Below, one piece after another: positions 17,866 to 25,962 of a stretch of DNA of 37,458 nucleotides. This stretch comes from Comamonadaceae bacterium OH2545_COT-014 (GTDB taxonomy: Bacteria; Pseudomonadota; Gammaproteobacteria; Burkholderiales; Burkholderiaceae_C), in assembly GCA_003859965.1 (NCBI GenBank), contig RQYR01000028.1:1-37458 (forward strand). Direction: 5' to 3'. Made by a program: the position numbers and the translations under genes. The notes under the pieces are model-generated. The model worked only from the letters and a program-made list of their open reading frames with translations, made no database searches and was not told where the DNA came from. Each line of letters opens with the position of its first letter. Positions within the stretch are counted from its first letter, which is position 1.

Positions 17866-18279
17866 TTATTTCAGGTAGTCGGCCAGGGCGTCCAGCGCGT
17901 CGAGCGCGTTGTCGGAGAGCACGGCCACCTCGTGCGCCACGTCTTCGGTGCGCGCGGCGCGTGCCAGCGCGCCTACCAGCACGTAGCGGCCATCCACCCG
18001 GCCAAAGGCCGAAAGGGGCACGGCGGGGTTGAGATCCAACAGGGCTTCCAGCAGCTCGGCGCGGCGCTCAGGGCGCAAGTCAGCCTCGGTCCACAGGTAG
18101 CACAGGCAGAGCGTCTGGGTGTCGGAGCAGGTGACGAAGATGGGCAGCTCCTCGCGCCCTTCGATGCTGACCTGCACCACTGGCACATCGCCCGCGATGG
18201 GCTGCAATTGCACGGCCAGGCCGCCCATCAGGGCGGAGGTGAGGGTGTCCAGGTTGTTCAGCTGCTCCAGCAGGTTCAT
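17866..18279 (-). CDS. DUF2170 family protein (YjfI-like)
   Basis: This 137-residue acidic soluble protein of unknown biochemical role matches YjfI, the usual upstream partner of PspA-like YjfJ. Visible landmarks are VVQVSIEGREELPIFVTCSD near 35-54, CLCYLWTEADLRPERRAEL near 59-77 and PLSAFGRVDGRYVLVGAL near 88-105. The start is the ATG with AGGAGG five bases upstream; the longer open frame upstream runs through the palindromic operator and is not coding. It is the first gene of the minus-strand cluster and sits just below the promoter described at 18335-18363. Confidence 0.87.
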   Translation of the reverse strand: MNLLEQLNNLDTLTSALMGGLAVQLQPIAGDVPVVQVSIEGREELPIFVTCSDTQTLCLCYLWTEADLRPERRAELLEALLDLNPAVPLSAFGRVDGRYVLVGALARAARTEDVAHEVAVLSDNALDALDALADYLK

Positions 18280-18334
18280 CGCATCCTCCTCGTGTTGCCG
18301 CCAGGCGCTGACAAGGTGGCCTGCGGTGAACGGA

Positions 18335-18363
18335 AGTGTCTGCGCTTTGACATGAAATGTCAA
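18335..18363 (-). promoter_or_regulatory. Probable sigma-70 promoter of the DUF2170-PspA cluster
   Basis: On the minus strand a perfect TTGACA (18358-18363) is followed by a 17-base spacer and GACACT (18335-18340), which keeps the two most conserved -10 positions (A2 and T6). The start of the DUF2170 gene lies about 55 bases further. The -35 lies inside the palindrome at 18346-18379, so a protein bound there would block or replace RNA polymerase contacts. No sigma-54 GG/GC pair was seen, unlike the classical pspA promoter. Confidence 0.5.
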
Positions 18364-18379
18364 GACATTTCATGTCAAA
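18346..18379. promoter_or_regulatory. Perfect 34-bp palindromic operator, two GACAT-N3-ATGTC boxes
   Basis: A 16-bp arm (TTTGACATGAAATGTC) is repeated in inverted form after a 2-base spacer with no mismatch. Each arm is itself a palindrome of the form GACAT-N3-ATGTC (18349-18361 and 18364-18376), so the site is two operator boxes 15 bp apart. Further half-sites (TGTCAAA) continue at 18374-18388. It is placed over the probable -35 of the DUF2170-PspA cluster and is almost certainly a repressor or activator site. Confidence 0.8.
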
Positions 18380-18505
18380 CCTGTCAAAGCGGCCAAACCT
18401 TTCAAAACGGCACGACAAAAAACAGGGCATGGCCCATCCGCGCGCCGCCATTGAAGATGGCATGGGGATTGAGAAGGCGGACGGCGAGTCCGCGAACAGG
18501 CCTGG

Positions 18506-18832
18506 TCAGCCTGAAATGGCTGCCAGCGCCTCGGCCAGCGCCTGGGCGCTGTCGGGCCGCACCAGGCGGACCTGCTCCGCGCCGTCTTTCAGAAAAATCA
18601 GCGTGGGCCAGAGTTTGACCTTGTACGAGCGGCCCAGAGGCCGGCCAGGGCCATCTTCCACCTTGATGTGCGGCACGTCCGGGTGTGCCGAGAACGCCTC
18701 GCGCACCAGTGGCTGCGCCCGCTGGCAGTGGCCGCACCAGTTGGCGCCGAATTCCAGCACCAAGGGGCCGCGCATGGCGTCCACCTCGGCGCGGCTGTGT
18801 GTTTCGGGAATGAAAGTGTCGGTATAGGGCAT
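18506..18832 (-). CDS. Thioredoxin family protein
   Basis: This 108-residue cytosolic thioredoxin-fold protein has the active site NWCGHCQRAQP near residues 32-42, the cis-Pro strand LWPTLIFLKDG near 69-79 and a C-terminal helix. WCGHC differs from the usual WCGPC of thioredoxin 1 and is more like disulfide isomerases, so its redox potential is probably higher. I start at the ATG giving MPYTDTF; the longer frame to 18895 would add a basic 21-residue extension without an evident export signal. It is transcribed away from dapA and alone on its strand. Confidence 0.88.
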   Translation of the reverse strand: MPYTDTFIPETHSRAEVDAMRGPLVLEFGANWCGHCQRAQPLVREAFSAHPDVPHIKVEDGPGRPLGRSYKVKLWPTLIFLKDGAEQVRLVRPDSAQALAEALAAISG

Positions 18833-19072
18833 GACGGGCAGGGCGGCGGCGCGCGGTGATCTGGATGGCGTGAAAAAACGAAAGGCCGCCATCATGCCGC
18901 AGCGGGTGACGGGGGCGCCAGAGGCTCGGCCGGGCTGAGAACCTGTTCAAAGTCTCGGCGCGGCGGGCGCATGTCCACCGTGCGCTGCTGCCGGCGATCC
19001 GGGCGCCGGACAACGCTCTAGAATGCGCCGTTTCCGCTCTTGGCGCACAGCATTCAACAGGAACCCGGCCCC

Positions 19073-19957
19073 ATGACCCCCATTACCGGCAGCATCGTCG
19101 CCCTTGTCACCCCCATGCTGGAAGACGGCAACGTGGACTACCCCACGCTGCGCAAGCTCATCGACTGGCACGTGGCCGAAGGCACGGACTGCATTGGCGT
19201 GGTGGGCACCACGGGCGAATCGCCCACGGTGAGCGTGGACGAGCACCAGGAAATCATCCGCGTGGCGGTGGAACAGGCCGCTGGCCGCGTGCCCGTGATG
19301 GCCGGCTGCGGCGCCAATTCCACCGCCGAAGCCATTGCGCTGGCGCGCTACGCCAAGCAGGTGGGCGCAGACTGCCAGTTGCAGGTGGTGCCCTACTACA
19401 ACAAGCCCACGCAAGAGGGCCAGTACCAGCACTTCAAGGCCATTGCCGAGGCCGTGGGCGACTTGCCCATGGTGCTGTACAACGTGCCCGGCCGCAGCGT
19501 GGCCGACATGCAGCACGACACCGTGCTGCGCCTGGCGCAGGTGCCGGGCATCGTCGGCATCAAGGAGGCCACGGGCAACATCGAACGCGCGCAGTGGCTC
19601 ATCCGCGAAGCGCCCGAGGGCTTTGCCATCTATTCGGGCGACGACCCCACCGCCGTCGCGCTGATGCTGTGCGGCGGCCAGGGCAACGTCAGCGTCACCG
19701 CCAACGTGGCCCCGCGCCTCATGCACGAGCTGTGCGTGGCCGCGCTGGCGGGCGATGTGCGCAAAGCCATGGACATCCAGTTCCGCCTGATGCCGGTGCA
19801 CAAGCAGCTGTTCGTGGAGGCCAACCCCATCCCCGTCAAATGGGCCATGGCCCGCATGGGCCTCATGGGCCCGGCGCTGCGCCTGCCACTGACGCCGCTG
19901 ACGCCGGCCAACCATGCCGTGGTCGAGCAGGCGCTGCGCAGCAGCGGTTTGCTATGA
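19073..19957 (+). CDS. dapA: 4-hydroxy-tetrahydrodipicolinate synthase
   Basis: DapA condenses pyruvate and aspartate semialdehyde in the first committed step of the lysine and diaminopimelate branch. The 294-residue protein shows [10 protein letters not shown] near residues 43-52, the Tyr of [13 protein letters not shown] near 107-119 and 132-136 (LYNVPGRS), and the Schiff-base Lys of GIKEATG near 160-166. The length is exact for the family. ATG 19073 is chosen over a TTG 11 codons upstream. bamC follows 68 bp downstream on the same strand, the same order as dapA-bamC (nlpB) in E. coli. Confidence 0.97.
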   Translation: MTPITGSIVALVTPMLEDGNVDYPTLRKLIDWHVAEGTDCIGVVGTTGESPTVSVDEHQEIIRVAVEQAAGRVPVMAGCGANSTAEAIALARYAKQVGADCQLQVVPYYNKPTQEGQYQHFKAIAEAVGDLPMVLYNVPGRSVADMQHDTVLRLAQVPGIVGIKEATGNIERAQWLIREAPEGFAIYSGDDPTAVALMLCGGQGNVSVTANVAPRLMHELCVAALAGDVRKAMDIQFRLMPVHKQLFVEANPIPVKWAMARMGLMGPALRLPLTPLTPANHAVVEQALRSSGLL

Positions 19958-19973
19958 AAAACGGAGCTATCAG

Positions 19974-20006
19974 CGCCCGTTGAACGGGCGTTGAAGGCTT
20001 TTTTGT
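19974..20006 (+). terminator. Weak hairpin with T-run between dapA and bamC
   Basis: A 6-bp GC stem (CGCCCG, loop TTGAA, CGGGCG) is followed eight bases later by six T. The gap makes it a poor intrinsic terminator; it may act as an attenuator lowering read-through into bamC. The preceding TTGCTATGAAAAACGGAGC resembles intergenic elements common in Comamonadaceae. Confidence 0.35.
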
Positions 20007-20025
20007 CATCAAAGGAATGCATCTC

Positions 20026-21183
20026 GTGAAGCCTGTTGTTGCACCCCCTTTTCGTCTTGCCGCGCTGGCGGCCACCCTGGCGCTGGGCCTGGGCGCCTGC
20101 TCGGTGCTGGAGCCGGACAAGATCGACTACAAGAGCGCGGGCAAGGGCGTTTCGCTGGAAGTGCCGCCGGATCTGACGCAACTGCCGGGTGCATCGCGCT
20201 ATGCCGTGACAGGCGGCGCCGTCACCGCCAGCGGCTACGCGGCGGGCCAGGCGGCAGCCAGCGCGGCGGGCGGCGAAGCCACGGCGGTTACGCAGCTGGC
20301 CGACGTGCAATACCACCGCAACGGCGCCGAGCGCTGGATCAGCGTGAACCGCCCGGCCGACCAGCTCTGGAACCCCGTGCGCGACTTCTGGATGGAAAAC
20401 GGCTTTCTCATGGCCATTGACCAGCCCAACATCGGCATCATGGAAACCGACTGGGCCGAAAACCGCGCCAAGCTGCCGCAAGACATCATCCGCGCCACCA
20501 TTGGCAAGATTTTCGACAACCTCTACTCCACCGGCGAGCGCGACAAGTTCCGCACCCGGCTGGAGCGCAACGCCAGCGGCGGCACCGACATCTTCGTGAC
20601 CCACCGGGGCATGGAAGAGGTGTACTCCAGCAGCCAGAAGGACCAGACCGTGTGGCAGCCGCGCGCCAGCGACGTGGAGCTGGAAACCGAATTCCTGCGC
20701 CGCCTGATGGTCAAGCTCGGTCTGTCCAAAGAGCAGGCCGATGCGCAGACGGCGGCGGCCCGTGCCACCACGCAGCCGGGGCAGCCGGGGCAGGCGGCGG
20801 CCGCTTCCGCCGCGGCCCCTGCCGCCCGCATCGTCAGCGCGGGCGGCCAGCCTGCCGTGCAGCTGGACGAAAGCTTCGACCGCGCCTGGCGCCGCGTGGG
20901 CCTGGCGCTGGACCGCACGGGCTTCACCGTGGAAGACCGCGACCGCAGCAAGGGCACCTATTTCGTGCGCTATGCCGACCCGGCTTATCAGCCCAAGGAG
21001 CCGGGCTTCTTTGGTCGCCTGTTCAACCGCGCCGCGCCGCCCATTCCCACCACCAAGTACCAGATCGCCGTGCGCGAGGCCGGGCAGGCCAGCGTGGTTG
21101 CCGTGCTGGGCGAAAACGGCGGCCCGGTCACGCCCGAGGTGGCGCAGCGCATCGTCAAGCTCATCGCGGACGAGCTGAAATAA
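20026..21183 (+). CDS. bamC: Outer-membrane protein assembly factor BamC (NlpB)
   Basis: BamC is a lipoprotein of the BAM complex that inserts beta-barrel proteins in the outer membrane. The precursor of about 385 residues has a lipoprotein signal ending in the lipobox LGAC near residue 22-25. The conserved unstructured stretch that binds BamD follows (DKIDYKSAGKGVSLEVPPDL), then two helix-grip domains (about 85-210 and 270-385) joined by an Ala/Gln-rich linker. I prefer the GTG at 20026 because AAAGGA lies nine bases upstream; the ATG at 20017 directly abuts that site but remains possible. It lies behind dapA, as in many Gram-negative bacteria. Confidence 0.93.
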   Translation: MKPVVAPPFRLAALAATLALGLGACSVLEPDKIDYKSAGKGVSLEVPPDLTQLPGASRYAVTGGAVTASGYAAGQAAASAAGGEATAVTQLADVQYHRNGAERWISVNRPADQLWNPVRDFWMENGFLMAIDQPNIGIMETDWAENRAKLPQDIIRATIGKIFDNLYSTGERDKFRTRLERNASGGTDIFVTHRGMEEVYSSSQKDQTVWQPRASDVELETEFLRRLMVKLGLSKEQADAQTAAARATTQPGQPGQAAAASAAAPAARIVSAGGQPAVQLDESFDRAWRRVGLALDRTGFTVEDRDRSKGTYFVRYADPAYQPKEPGFFGRLFNRAAPPIPTTKYQIAVREAGQASVVAVLGENGGPVTPEVAQRIVKLIADELK

Positions 21184-21582
21184 GCCAAGGCGAGAACGCG
21201 CCGCTTCAGCCGTGCACGCATGCGCCGCCATGCCTTGGCCTGCCAAGGCACGGTGGTTTGGGTTGTGACAGGCGTAAAAGCCCCGCCGCAGCCAGGGGGC
21301 GCCCGCGAACCCTCCGTGCCAGCGCCGCCTGGCGGTGTGCCGCCCGGCAGTGTGAGAGGCATGGCGCGCGCGCATGCGCCGCATGCCGCTTCCCCGTCTT
21401 TGGCGGCTTGACAGCTTTCATGGGCCCCCAACGTCGATGACCGACACGGCTTGAAACCGTCATGCCCGTGAAAGCCGCCATCCGTGCCCGCCCCGCCTTT
21501 CTGCTGGACGCCTGCGGACACGGCTGGCGGCGCTGAAGCGCCCAAGGCCGGTCTCAGCAAGCCCCCGATCACCCCTTCTTTC
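21184..21582. other. Intergenic stretch with decayed repeats
   Basis: This 399-base stretch holds no gene I can support. Near 21460-21540 it carries a degenerate form of a common palindromic repeat (CATGCCCGTGAAAGCCGCCAT) followed by GC-rich inverted scraps. A possible hairpin CCTTGGCC-TG-CCAAGGC is at 21233-21248. No promoter stood out. Confidence 0.4.
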
Positions 21583-22365
21583 ATGCTGCGCTTTCGTTCC
21601 CTGGCCAGCGGCAGCGCTGGCAACGCCACGCTGGTGGAAGCGGCCAGCGGCGCCACCACCACGCGCGTGCTCATCGACTGCGGCCTGGGCGCGCGCCAGC
21701 TGACGGCGCGGCTGGCGGCGGCAGGCCTGGCGCCGGCGGATCTGCATGCCATCTTCATCACCCACGAGCATGGCGACCACGTGGGCTGTGCGCCCGCATT
21801 CGCCGCGCGCCACGGCATTGCGCTGTGGACCAGCCCCGGCACCTGGCAGGCGCTGGGCCAGCCCGCGCTGCCCGACGCCCGCCTGCTGCATTGGGCGCAT
21901 GACGGCGCGCCCTGCGCCGTGGGCGACGTGCTCATCACCCCCTTCACCGTACCGCACGATGCCCGCCAGCCCTTGCAGCTGACCTGTACCGACGGCGCGC
22001 GCCGCCTGGGTTTGCTGACCGATCTGGGCCACGTCACCCCGCACGCGCTGCGCCACATGGCTGGCTGCGCGGCGCTGCTGCTCGAATGCAACCACGACCC
22101 CGACCTGCTGGCCGCATCGCACTACCCGCCTTTTCTCAAGCGCCGCATTGCTGGCCCGCACGGCCACCTGAGCAACGCCCAGGCCGCCGCCGCCCTGGCC
22201 GCGCTGCGCCACGACGGGCTGCACACCGTGGCCGCCGCGCACCTGAGCGAGCGCAACAACCGCCCCGCCCTGGCCCAGGCCGCCCTGGCGGGCGCGCTGG
22301 GCTGTGCGCCGGCCGACGTGCTGTGCCTGACGCCCGAGGCTGGCGGCCCGTGGCTTTCGGTCTGA
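21583..22365 (+). CDS. Metallo-beta-lactamase fold hydrolase (YycJ/WalJ-like)
   Basis: This 260-residue cytosolic hydrolase is of the YycJ-like branch, predicted to be a nuclease-like phosphodiesterase. The N-terminus LRFRSLASGSAGNATLVEA is the family signature. The metal-binding motif THEHGDHVG is near residue 57-65, further ligands are in TVPHDA near 124 and LLTDLGH near 143, and the LLLECNHDP segment lies near 166. The start is the ATG at 21583; the 33 codons upstream in the open frame are low-complexity intergenic DNA. The gene stands between bamC and the phosphomannomutase gene on the same strand. Confidence 0.9.
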   Translation: MLRFRSLASGSAGNATLVEAASGATTTRVLIDCGLGARQLTARLAAAGLAPADLHAIFITHEHGDHVGCAPAFAARHGIALWTSPGTWQALGQPALPDARLLHWAHDGAPCAVGDVLITPFTVPHDARQPLQLTCTDGARRLGLLTDLGHVTPHALRHMAGCAALLLECNHDPDLLAASHYPPFLKRRIAGPHGHLSNAQAAAALAALRHDGLHTVAAAHLSERNNRPALAQAALAGALGCAPADVLCLTPEAGGPWLSV

Positions 22366-22445
22366 CGCGGCGCCATTCACGGCGTTGGCCCGGGGGGGCC
22401 AGCAGACGGCCCGGGGCGGCCAGGCCGCTTTCTACAATCGCCGTC

Positions 22446-23900
22446 ATGCAAGTGACCCCCAGCATCTTCAAAGCCTATGACATTCGCGGCACCACGCCCG
22501 TGACCATCAACGAAGCCTTGGCCGAAGCGCTGGGCCGCGCCTTTGGCACGCACGCCCTGGCCGAGGGCGAGCGCACCGTGGCCGTGGGGCGTGACGGGCG
22601 GCTCTCCGGCCCGGCGCTGGCCGCTGAATTGATCCGCGGGCTGGTGGCGGTGGGCATCGAGGTCATCGACATCGGCCAGTGCACCACGCCCATGCTGTAC
22701 TTCGCCGCCAGCACCTTGTGCCAAAGCGGCATCCAGGTCACGGGCAGCCACAACCCGCGAGACGACAACGGCTTCAAGATGGTGCTGGCCGGCCGCGCCA
22801 TTTACGGCGATGACATCCAGGCGCTGCGCCGCATCATCGAAGAAGAAAGCTGGCAACCCAAAGAGGGCGGCAGCGTGCGCCAGGCGGACGTGCTGCCCGC
22901 CTACCGCGAGCGCATCGTGGGCGACGTGCGCCTGGCGCGCCCCGTGCAAACCAGCGGTCAAAGCGCCAGCGCGGGCCTGTGCGAGATCAAGCAGGTCATG
23001 ACGCGCCCCATGAAAGTGGTGGTGGACTGCGGCAACGGCGTGGCCGGCGCATCGGCCCCCGGCATCCTGCGCGCCCTGGGCTGCGAGGTGATCGAGCTGT
23101 TCACCGAGGTGGACGGGCGCTTTCCCAACCACCACCCCGACCCCTCCAAGCCCGAGAACCTGCGCGACGTGATCCGCACCCTGCAGGACACCGACGCCGA
23201 GCTAGGCCTGGCCTTCGACGGCGACGGCGACCGCCTGGGCATCGTCACCAAGGACGGGCAAACCATCTTCCCCGACCGGCAAATGATGCTGTTCGCGCAG
23301 GACGTGCTCACCCGCGTGCCCGGCAGCACCATCGTGTTCGACGTCAAATGCAGCCAGCGCCTGGCCCCGGCCATTGAGGCCGCAGGCGGCGTGCCGCTGA
23401 TGCACAAGACCGGCCACTCGCTCGTCAAGGCCAAGATGAAGGAAGTCGATGCCCCGCTGGGCGGCGAGATGAGCGGCCACATCTTTTTCAAGGAGCGCTG
23501 GTACGGCTTTGACGACGGCACCTACGCCGCAGCGCGCCTGCTGGAAATCTTGAGCCGCTATCCCGACCCCAGCGCCGTGCTGAACGCCTTGCCCAGCAGC
23601 CACAGCACGCCCGAGCTGAACGTGCCCTGCGCCGAAGGCGAGCCGCACCGCCTGGCCGCCGAGCTGCAAGCCCTGGCAGCCGATACCTTCAGCGCCCCCG
23701 CCCAGGTCAACACCATCGACGGCCTGCGCGTGGACTGGCCCGACGGCTTCGGCCTGATCCGCGCCAGCAACACCACGCCCGTGCTGGTGCTGCGCTTTGA
23801 AGGCCACACGCCCGAGGCGCTGGCGCGCATCGAAGGCGACATGCTGGCGCTGCTGCGCCGCGTCAAGCCCGATGCGCAAGTGGGCGGGGCGGCGCACTGA
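22446..23900 (+). CDS. Phosphomannomutase/phosphoglucomutase
   Basis: This 484-residue alpha-D-phosphohexomutase (AlgC/ManB type) interconverts hexose 6- and 1-phosphates, feeding GDP-mannose, LPS core or exopolysaccharide synthesis. It begins with SIFKAYDIRG. The phosphoserine loop TGSHNPRDDNGFK is near residue 98, the magnesium loop FDGDGDRLG near 257, the sugar-recognition motif GGEMSGHIFF near 338, and the phosphate-binding loop RASNTTPVLVLRFEG near 440. All four active-site elements are intact. The ATG gives the canonical N-terminus; the open frame upstream overlaps the MBL gene and is not coding. Confidence 0.95.
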   Translation: MQVTPSIFKAYDIRGTTPVTINEALAEALGRAFGTHALAEGERTVAVGRDGRLSGPALAAELIRGLVAVGIEVIDIGQCTTPMLYFAASTLCQSGIQVTGSHNPRDDNGFKMVLAGRAIYGDDIQALRRIIEEESWQPKEGGSVRQADVLPAYRERIVGDVRLARPVQTSGQSASAGLCEIKQVMTRPMKVVVDCGNGVAGASAPGILRALGCEVIELFTEVDGRFPNHHPDPSKPENLRDVIRTLQDTDAELGLAFDGDGDRLGIVTKDGQTIFPDRQMMLFAQDVLTRVPGSTIVFDVKCSQRLAPAIEAAGGVPLMHKTGHSLVKAKMKEVDAPLGGEMSGHIFFKERWYGFDDGTYAAARLLEILSRYPDPSAVLNALPSSHSTPELNVPCAEGEPHRLAAELQALAADTFSAPAQVNTIDGLRVDWPDGFGLIRASNTTPVLVLRFEGHTPEALARIEGDMLALLRRVKPDAQVGGAAH

Positions 23901-23924
23901 GTGCGGGCGCTTGCCGTGACGGCC

Positions 23925-24704
23925 ATGCCCAGCCTTGCCCTGCGCCGCGTGGCCGTGGCTCAGACCCTGCCCGTGGCGGGCGATGTGGCGGCCAATGTGC
24001 AAGACCACCTGCGCTGGATGGAACAGGCGGCGGAGCAGGGGGCACAGTGGTTGCAGTTTCCCGAGCTTTCACTGACGGGTTATGAACCCGAGCACCTGGC
24101 TGCTTGCGCACTGCCCCCCGACAGCCCCGTACTGAACGCCCTGTCGCAAGCCGCGCAGCGCCTGCGTCTGAACACCGTGGTGGGCCTGCCGCTGGCCTGC
24201 GCCGCCCCAGCGGGCGCCAAGCCGTGGATAGGCGCTGTGCTGTTGCACGCCGATGGCGGCCGCACCGCGTACCGCAAGCACCACCTGCACGCGGGGGAAG
24301 ACGCCTTTGCCCAACCGGGCCATGCGCCCGCCTGCGTGGTGGCGCTGGGCGGCACGGCGGTGGGACTGGCCATCTGCGCCGACGCCAATCACCCTATCCA
24401 CGCCCAGCGTGCCGCCGAACAAGGCGCACGCCTGTACAGCGCGGGCATTCTGACCACCGCCGCAGGGGTGCAGGCCGACAGCGCCCAGCTTCGCCGCCAC
24501 GCCGTGCGCTATGGCTGGCACGTACTCATGGCCAACTTTGGCGGCTCCACGGGACCTTACGTCGCCGCGGGTCAATCGGCCATTTGGGGGCCGCAAGGGC
24601 AGTGCCTAGCCCAGGCGTCCGGCGATGGACCGGCATTGGTGGTGGCGGATGTGGGCGGCGATGCGCCAACGCCCAGCCCTTTGTCCGTCGCCGCGTTGCC
24701 ATGA
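23925..24704 (+). CDS. Carbon-nitrogen hydrolase (nitrilase superfamily)
   Basis: This 259-residue cytosolic amidohydrolase keeps the nitrilase triad: Glu in FPELSLTGYEP near 45, Lys in YRKHHLHAGE near 115 and Cys in LAICADANHP near 150. The substrate amide or nitrile cannot be read from the sequence. The stretch between Lys and Cys is compact, as in the small aliphatic amidases of this family. I use the ATG at 23925; a GTG overlapping the phosphomannomutase stop (23901) would add eight residues. It closely follows the phosphomannomutase gene and is probably co-transcribed with it. Confidence 0.88.
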   Translation: MPSLALRRVAVAQTLPVAGDVAANVQDHLRWMEQAAEQGAQWLQFPELSLTGYEPEHLAACALPPDSPVLNALSQAAQRLRLNTVVGLPLACAAPAGAKPWIGAVLLHADGGRTAYRKHHLHAGEDAFAQPGHAPACVVALGGTAVGLAICADANHPIHAQRAAEQGARLYSAGILTTAAGVQADSAQLRRHAVRYGWHVLMANFGGSTGPYVAAGQSAIWGPQGQCLAQASGDGPALVVADVGGDAPTPSPLSVAALP

Positions 24705-24763
24705 GCCGCGCGCGCTAGCACATGGCCACCTGGGCTTCCCGCCCCAAGCCGCAAATGCGCACC

Positions 24764-24919
24764 ATGACGAGCGATCTGGCCGACGCCTCAAACCTACCTG
24801 ACGATTTGCCCAATCTGCCCAAGCAATCGCTGGGGTTTTACGCCAAGCTGTTCGGCGCGTGGATAGGCATGGGCTTCAAAAATCCGCCCATTGCCATCAA
24901 GGAGAAGCTGCATGTCTGA
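24764..24919 (+). CDS. Small uncharacterised protein preceding alkD
   Basis: This 51-residue open frame (MTSDLADASNL, ending IAIKEKLHV) has a short hydrophobic middle, FYAKLFGAWIGMGF, with weak amphipathic character. It overlaps the start of the alkylation-repair gene by eight bases (ATGTCTGA), and the AAGGAG that serves the next gene lies inside its last codons. That tight arrangement is the main reason to think it is real. I do not recognise a family. An upstream ATG (24722) would lengthen it by 14 residues. It marks the left edge of lower-GC DNA. Confidence 0.5.
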   Translation: MTSDLADASNLPDDLPNLPKQSLGFYAKLFGAWIGMGFKNPPIAIKEKLHV

Positions 24920-25646
24920 CGAAAAAATCGACATCGAAAACATCAACATGCCGGGCAAAACCGCCCACCCCAAGCCTGAGCATAAGACCATGATCGACAG
25001 CGAAGCATTACTGGCCGCTCTGCACAGCGCCGCCGACCCCGAGCGCGCCGTGCCGATGAAGGCGTATATGAAAAACCGCTTTGATTATCTGGGCATTGCC
25101 AAGCCCCACATCGCCCAGATTTGCAAGCCGTTTTTCAAGCAGGCGGCAAAACAGGATATTGATTGGCGATTCGTCGCCCAATGCTGGGAAAGCCCGTACC
25201 GCGAGCTGCAATATTGCGCACTGAACTATTTGAAAGCCATGCAAAAACAGCTCACGCCGCAAGACATCCCCCGCCTTGAAAAACTGATTACTGAAAAATC
25301 GTGGTGGGACACGTCCGACGTGCTCGACCGCATTGTCGGCGGCATTGCCTTGAATTACTCGGAAGTGAACGCCGTGCTGCTGGACTGGAGTCGCAGCGAT
25401 AATATCTGGCTGCGGCGCGTCGCCATCGATCACCAGCTTTTGCGCAAAGAAAAAACGGATACCGCGCTCCTGGAGCAAATTATCCGCAACAACCTGGCGC
25501 AAAAAGAATTTTTCATCAACAAAGCCATCGGTTGGGCATTGCGTGACTACAGCAAAACCAACCCCGCATGGGTGCGTGCATTCATCACCCGCCACCGAAG
25601 CCACATGGCGGCTTTGAGTATCCGCGAAGCGGAAAAGTATCTGTGA
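24912..25646 (+). CDS. DNA alkylation repair protein (AlkD-like DNA glycosylase)
   Basis: This 244-residue all-helical HEAT-like repeat protein is of the AlkD family, which removes 3-methyl- and 7-methylpurines from DNA without base flipping. Residues matching the AlkD active cleft are visible: KSWWDTSD near 129-136 (Trp and Asp), WLRRVAI near 166-172 and IGWALRDYSK near 206-215. It starts at the ATG after AAGGAG; an internal ATG at 24990 would drop a 26-residue charged extension. Base use is clearly poorer in GC than the genes to the left, and a Neisseriaceae uptake-sequence hairpin follows the stop directly, so it was probably acquired by transfer. Confidence 0.92.
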   Translation: MSDEKIDIENINMPGKTAHPKPEHKTMIDSEALLAALHSAADPERAVPMKAYMKNRFDYLGIAKPHIAQICKPFFKQAAKQDIDWRFVAQCWESPYRELQYCALNYLKAMQKQLTPQDIPRLEKLITEKSWWDTSDVLDRIVGGIALNYSEVNAVLLDWSRSDNIWLRRVAIDHQLLRKEKTDTALLEQIIRNNLAQKEFFINKAIGWALRDYSKTNPAWVRAFITRHRSHMAALSIREAEKYL

Positions 25647-25674
25647 TGCTGCCTGAAAGCTTTTCAGGCAGCCT
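25646..25674. repeat. Inverted pair of DNA uptake sequences after alkD
   Basis: An 11-bp perfect stem (GCTGCCTGAAA, loop GCT, TTTCAGGCAGC) starts at the stop codon. The right arm extended to 25663-25674 is, on the minus strand, exactly AGGCTGCCTGAA, the Simonsiella-type DUS. The left arm (25646-25657, ATGCTGCCTGAA) matches 11 of 12. In Neisseriaceae such pairs sit behind genes and double as terminators; here no T-run follows closely. Confidence 0.85.
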
Positions 25675-25776
25675 GGTCGGTGGGGCGCAAGGGTTTTTTA
25701 GAGCGTGTTATACACTTTCCGGCTCCCGTGCGAGAACGCCTCGGTGTGCGCAGTACAAAGCGCCGTCTGCACCGTC

Positions 25777-25901
25777 GCCGACTGGACGCTCAGCGCCGAA
25801 CACATGGCGCAACTGGACGCCGCCAGCTTCCGCATGCCGTCCTATCCCTACTACCCCTATTGGAACGGCCAGTTCGCCGAACTCAACCCGCCGCCGGTGG
25901 C
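25777..25901 (+). pseudogene. 3' remnant of an aldo/keto reductase gene
   Basis: These 125 bases are nearly identical (a handful of mismatches) to 29170-29294, the last 125 or so bases of the aldo/keto reductase gene further right. They encode the same C-terminus (ADWTLSAEHMAQLDAASFR, then PYYPYWNGQFAELNPPP). The rest of the gene is absent and the stop is lost. The likeness resumes at about 25940-25967, around the stop of the convergent lysR gene, which resembles the marR stop region at 29322-29347. This is a scar of recombination between two gene 3' ends. Confidence 0.88.
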
Positions 25902-25962
25902 TGCAGGGTTTAGCACGGGCACGCCGAATCCGCGCTCATTCTTTCTGCATGAGCGTTGCCGC

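Noticed and set aside
18505-18516. DUS-like GGTCAGCCTGAA at the 3' end of the thioredoxin gene
   Set aside because: Only 10 of 12 matches to the nearest dialect and lying in ordinary high-GC coding DNA; chance is sufficient.
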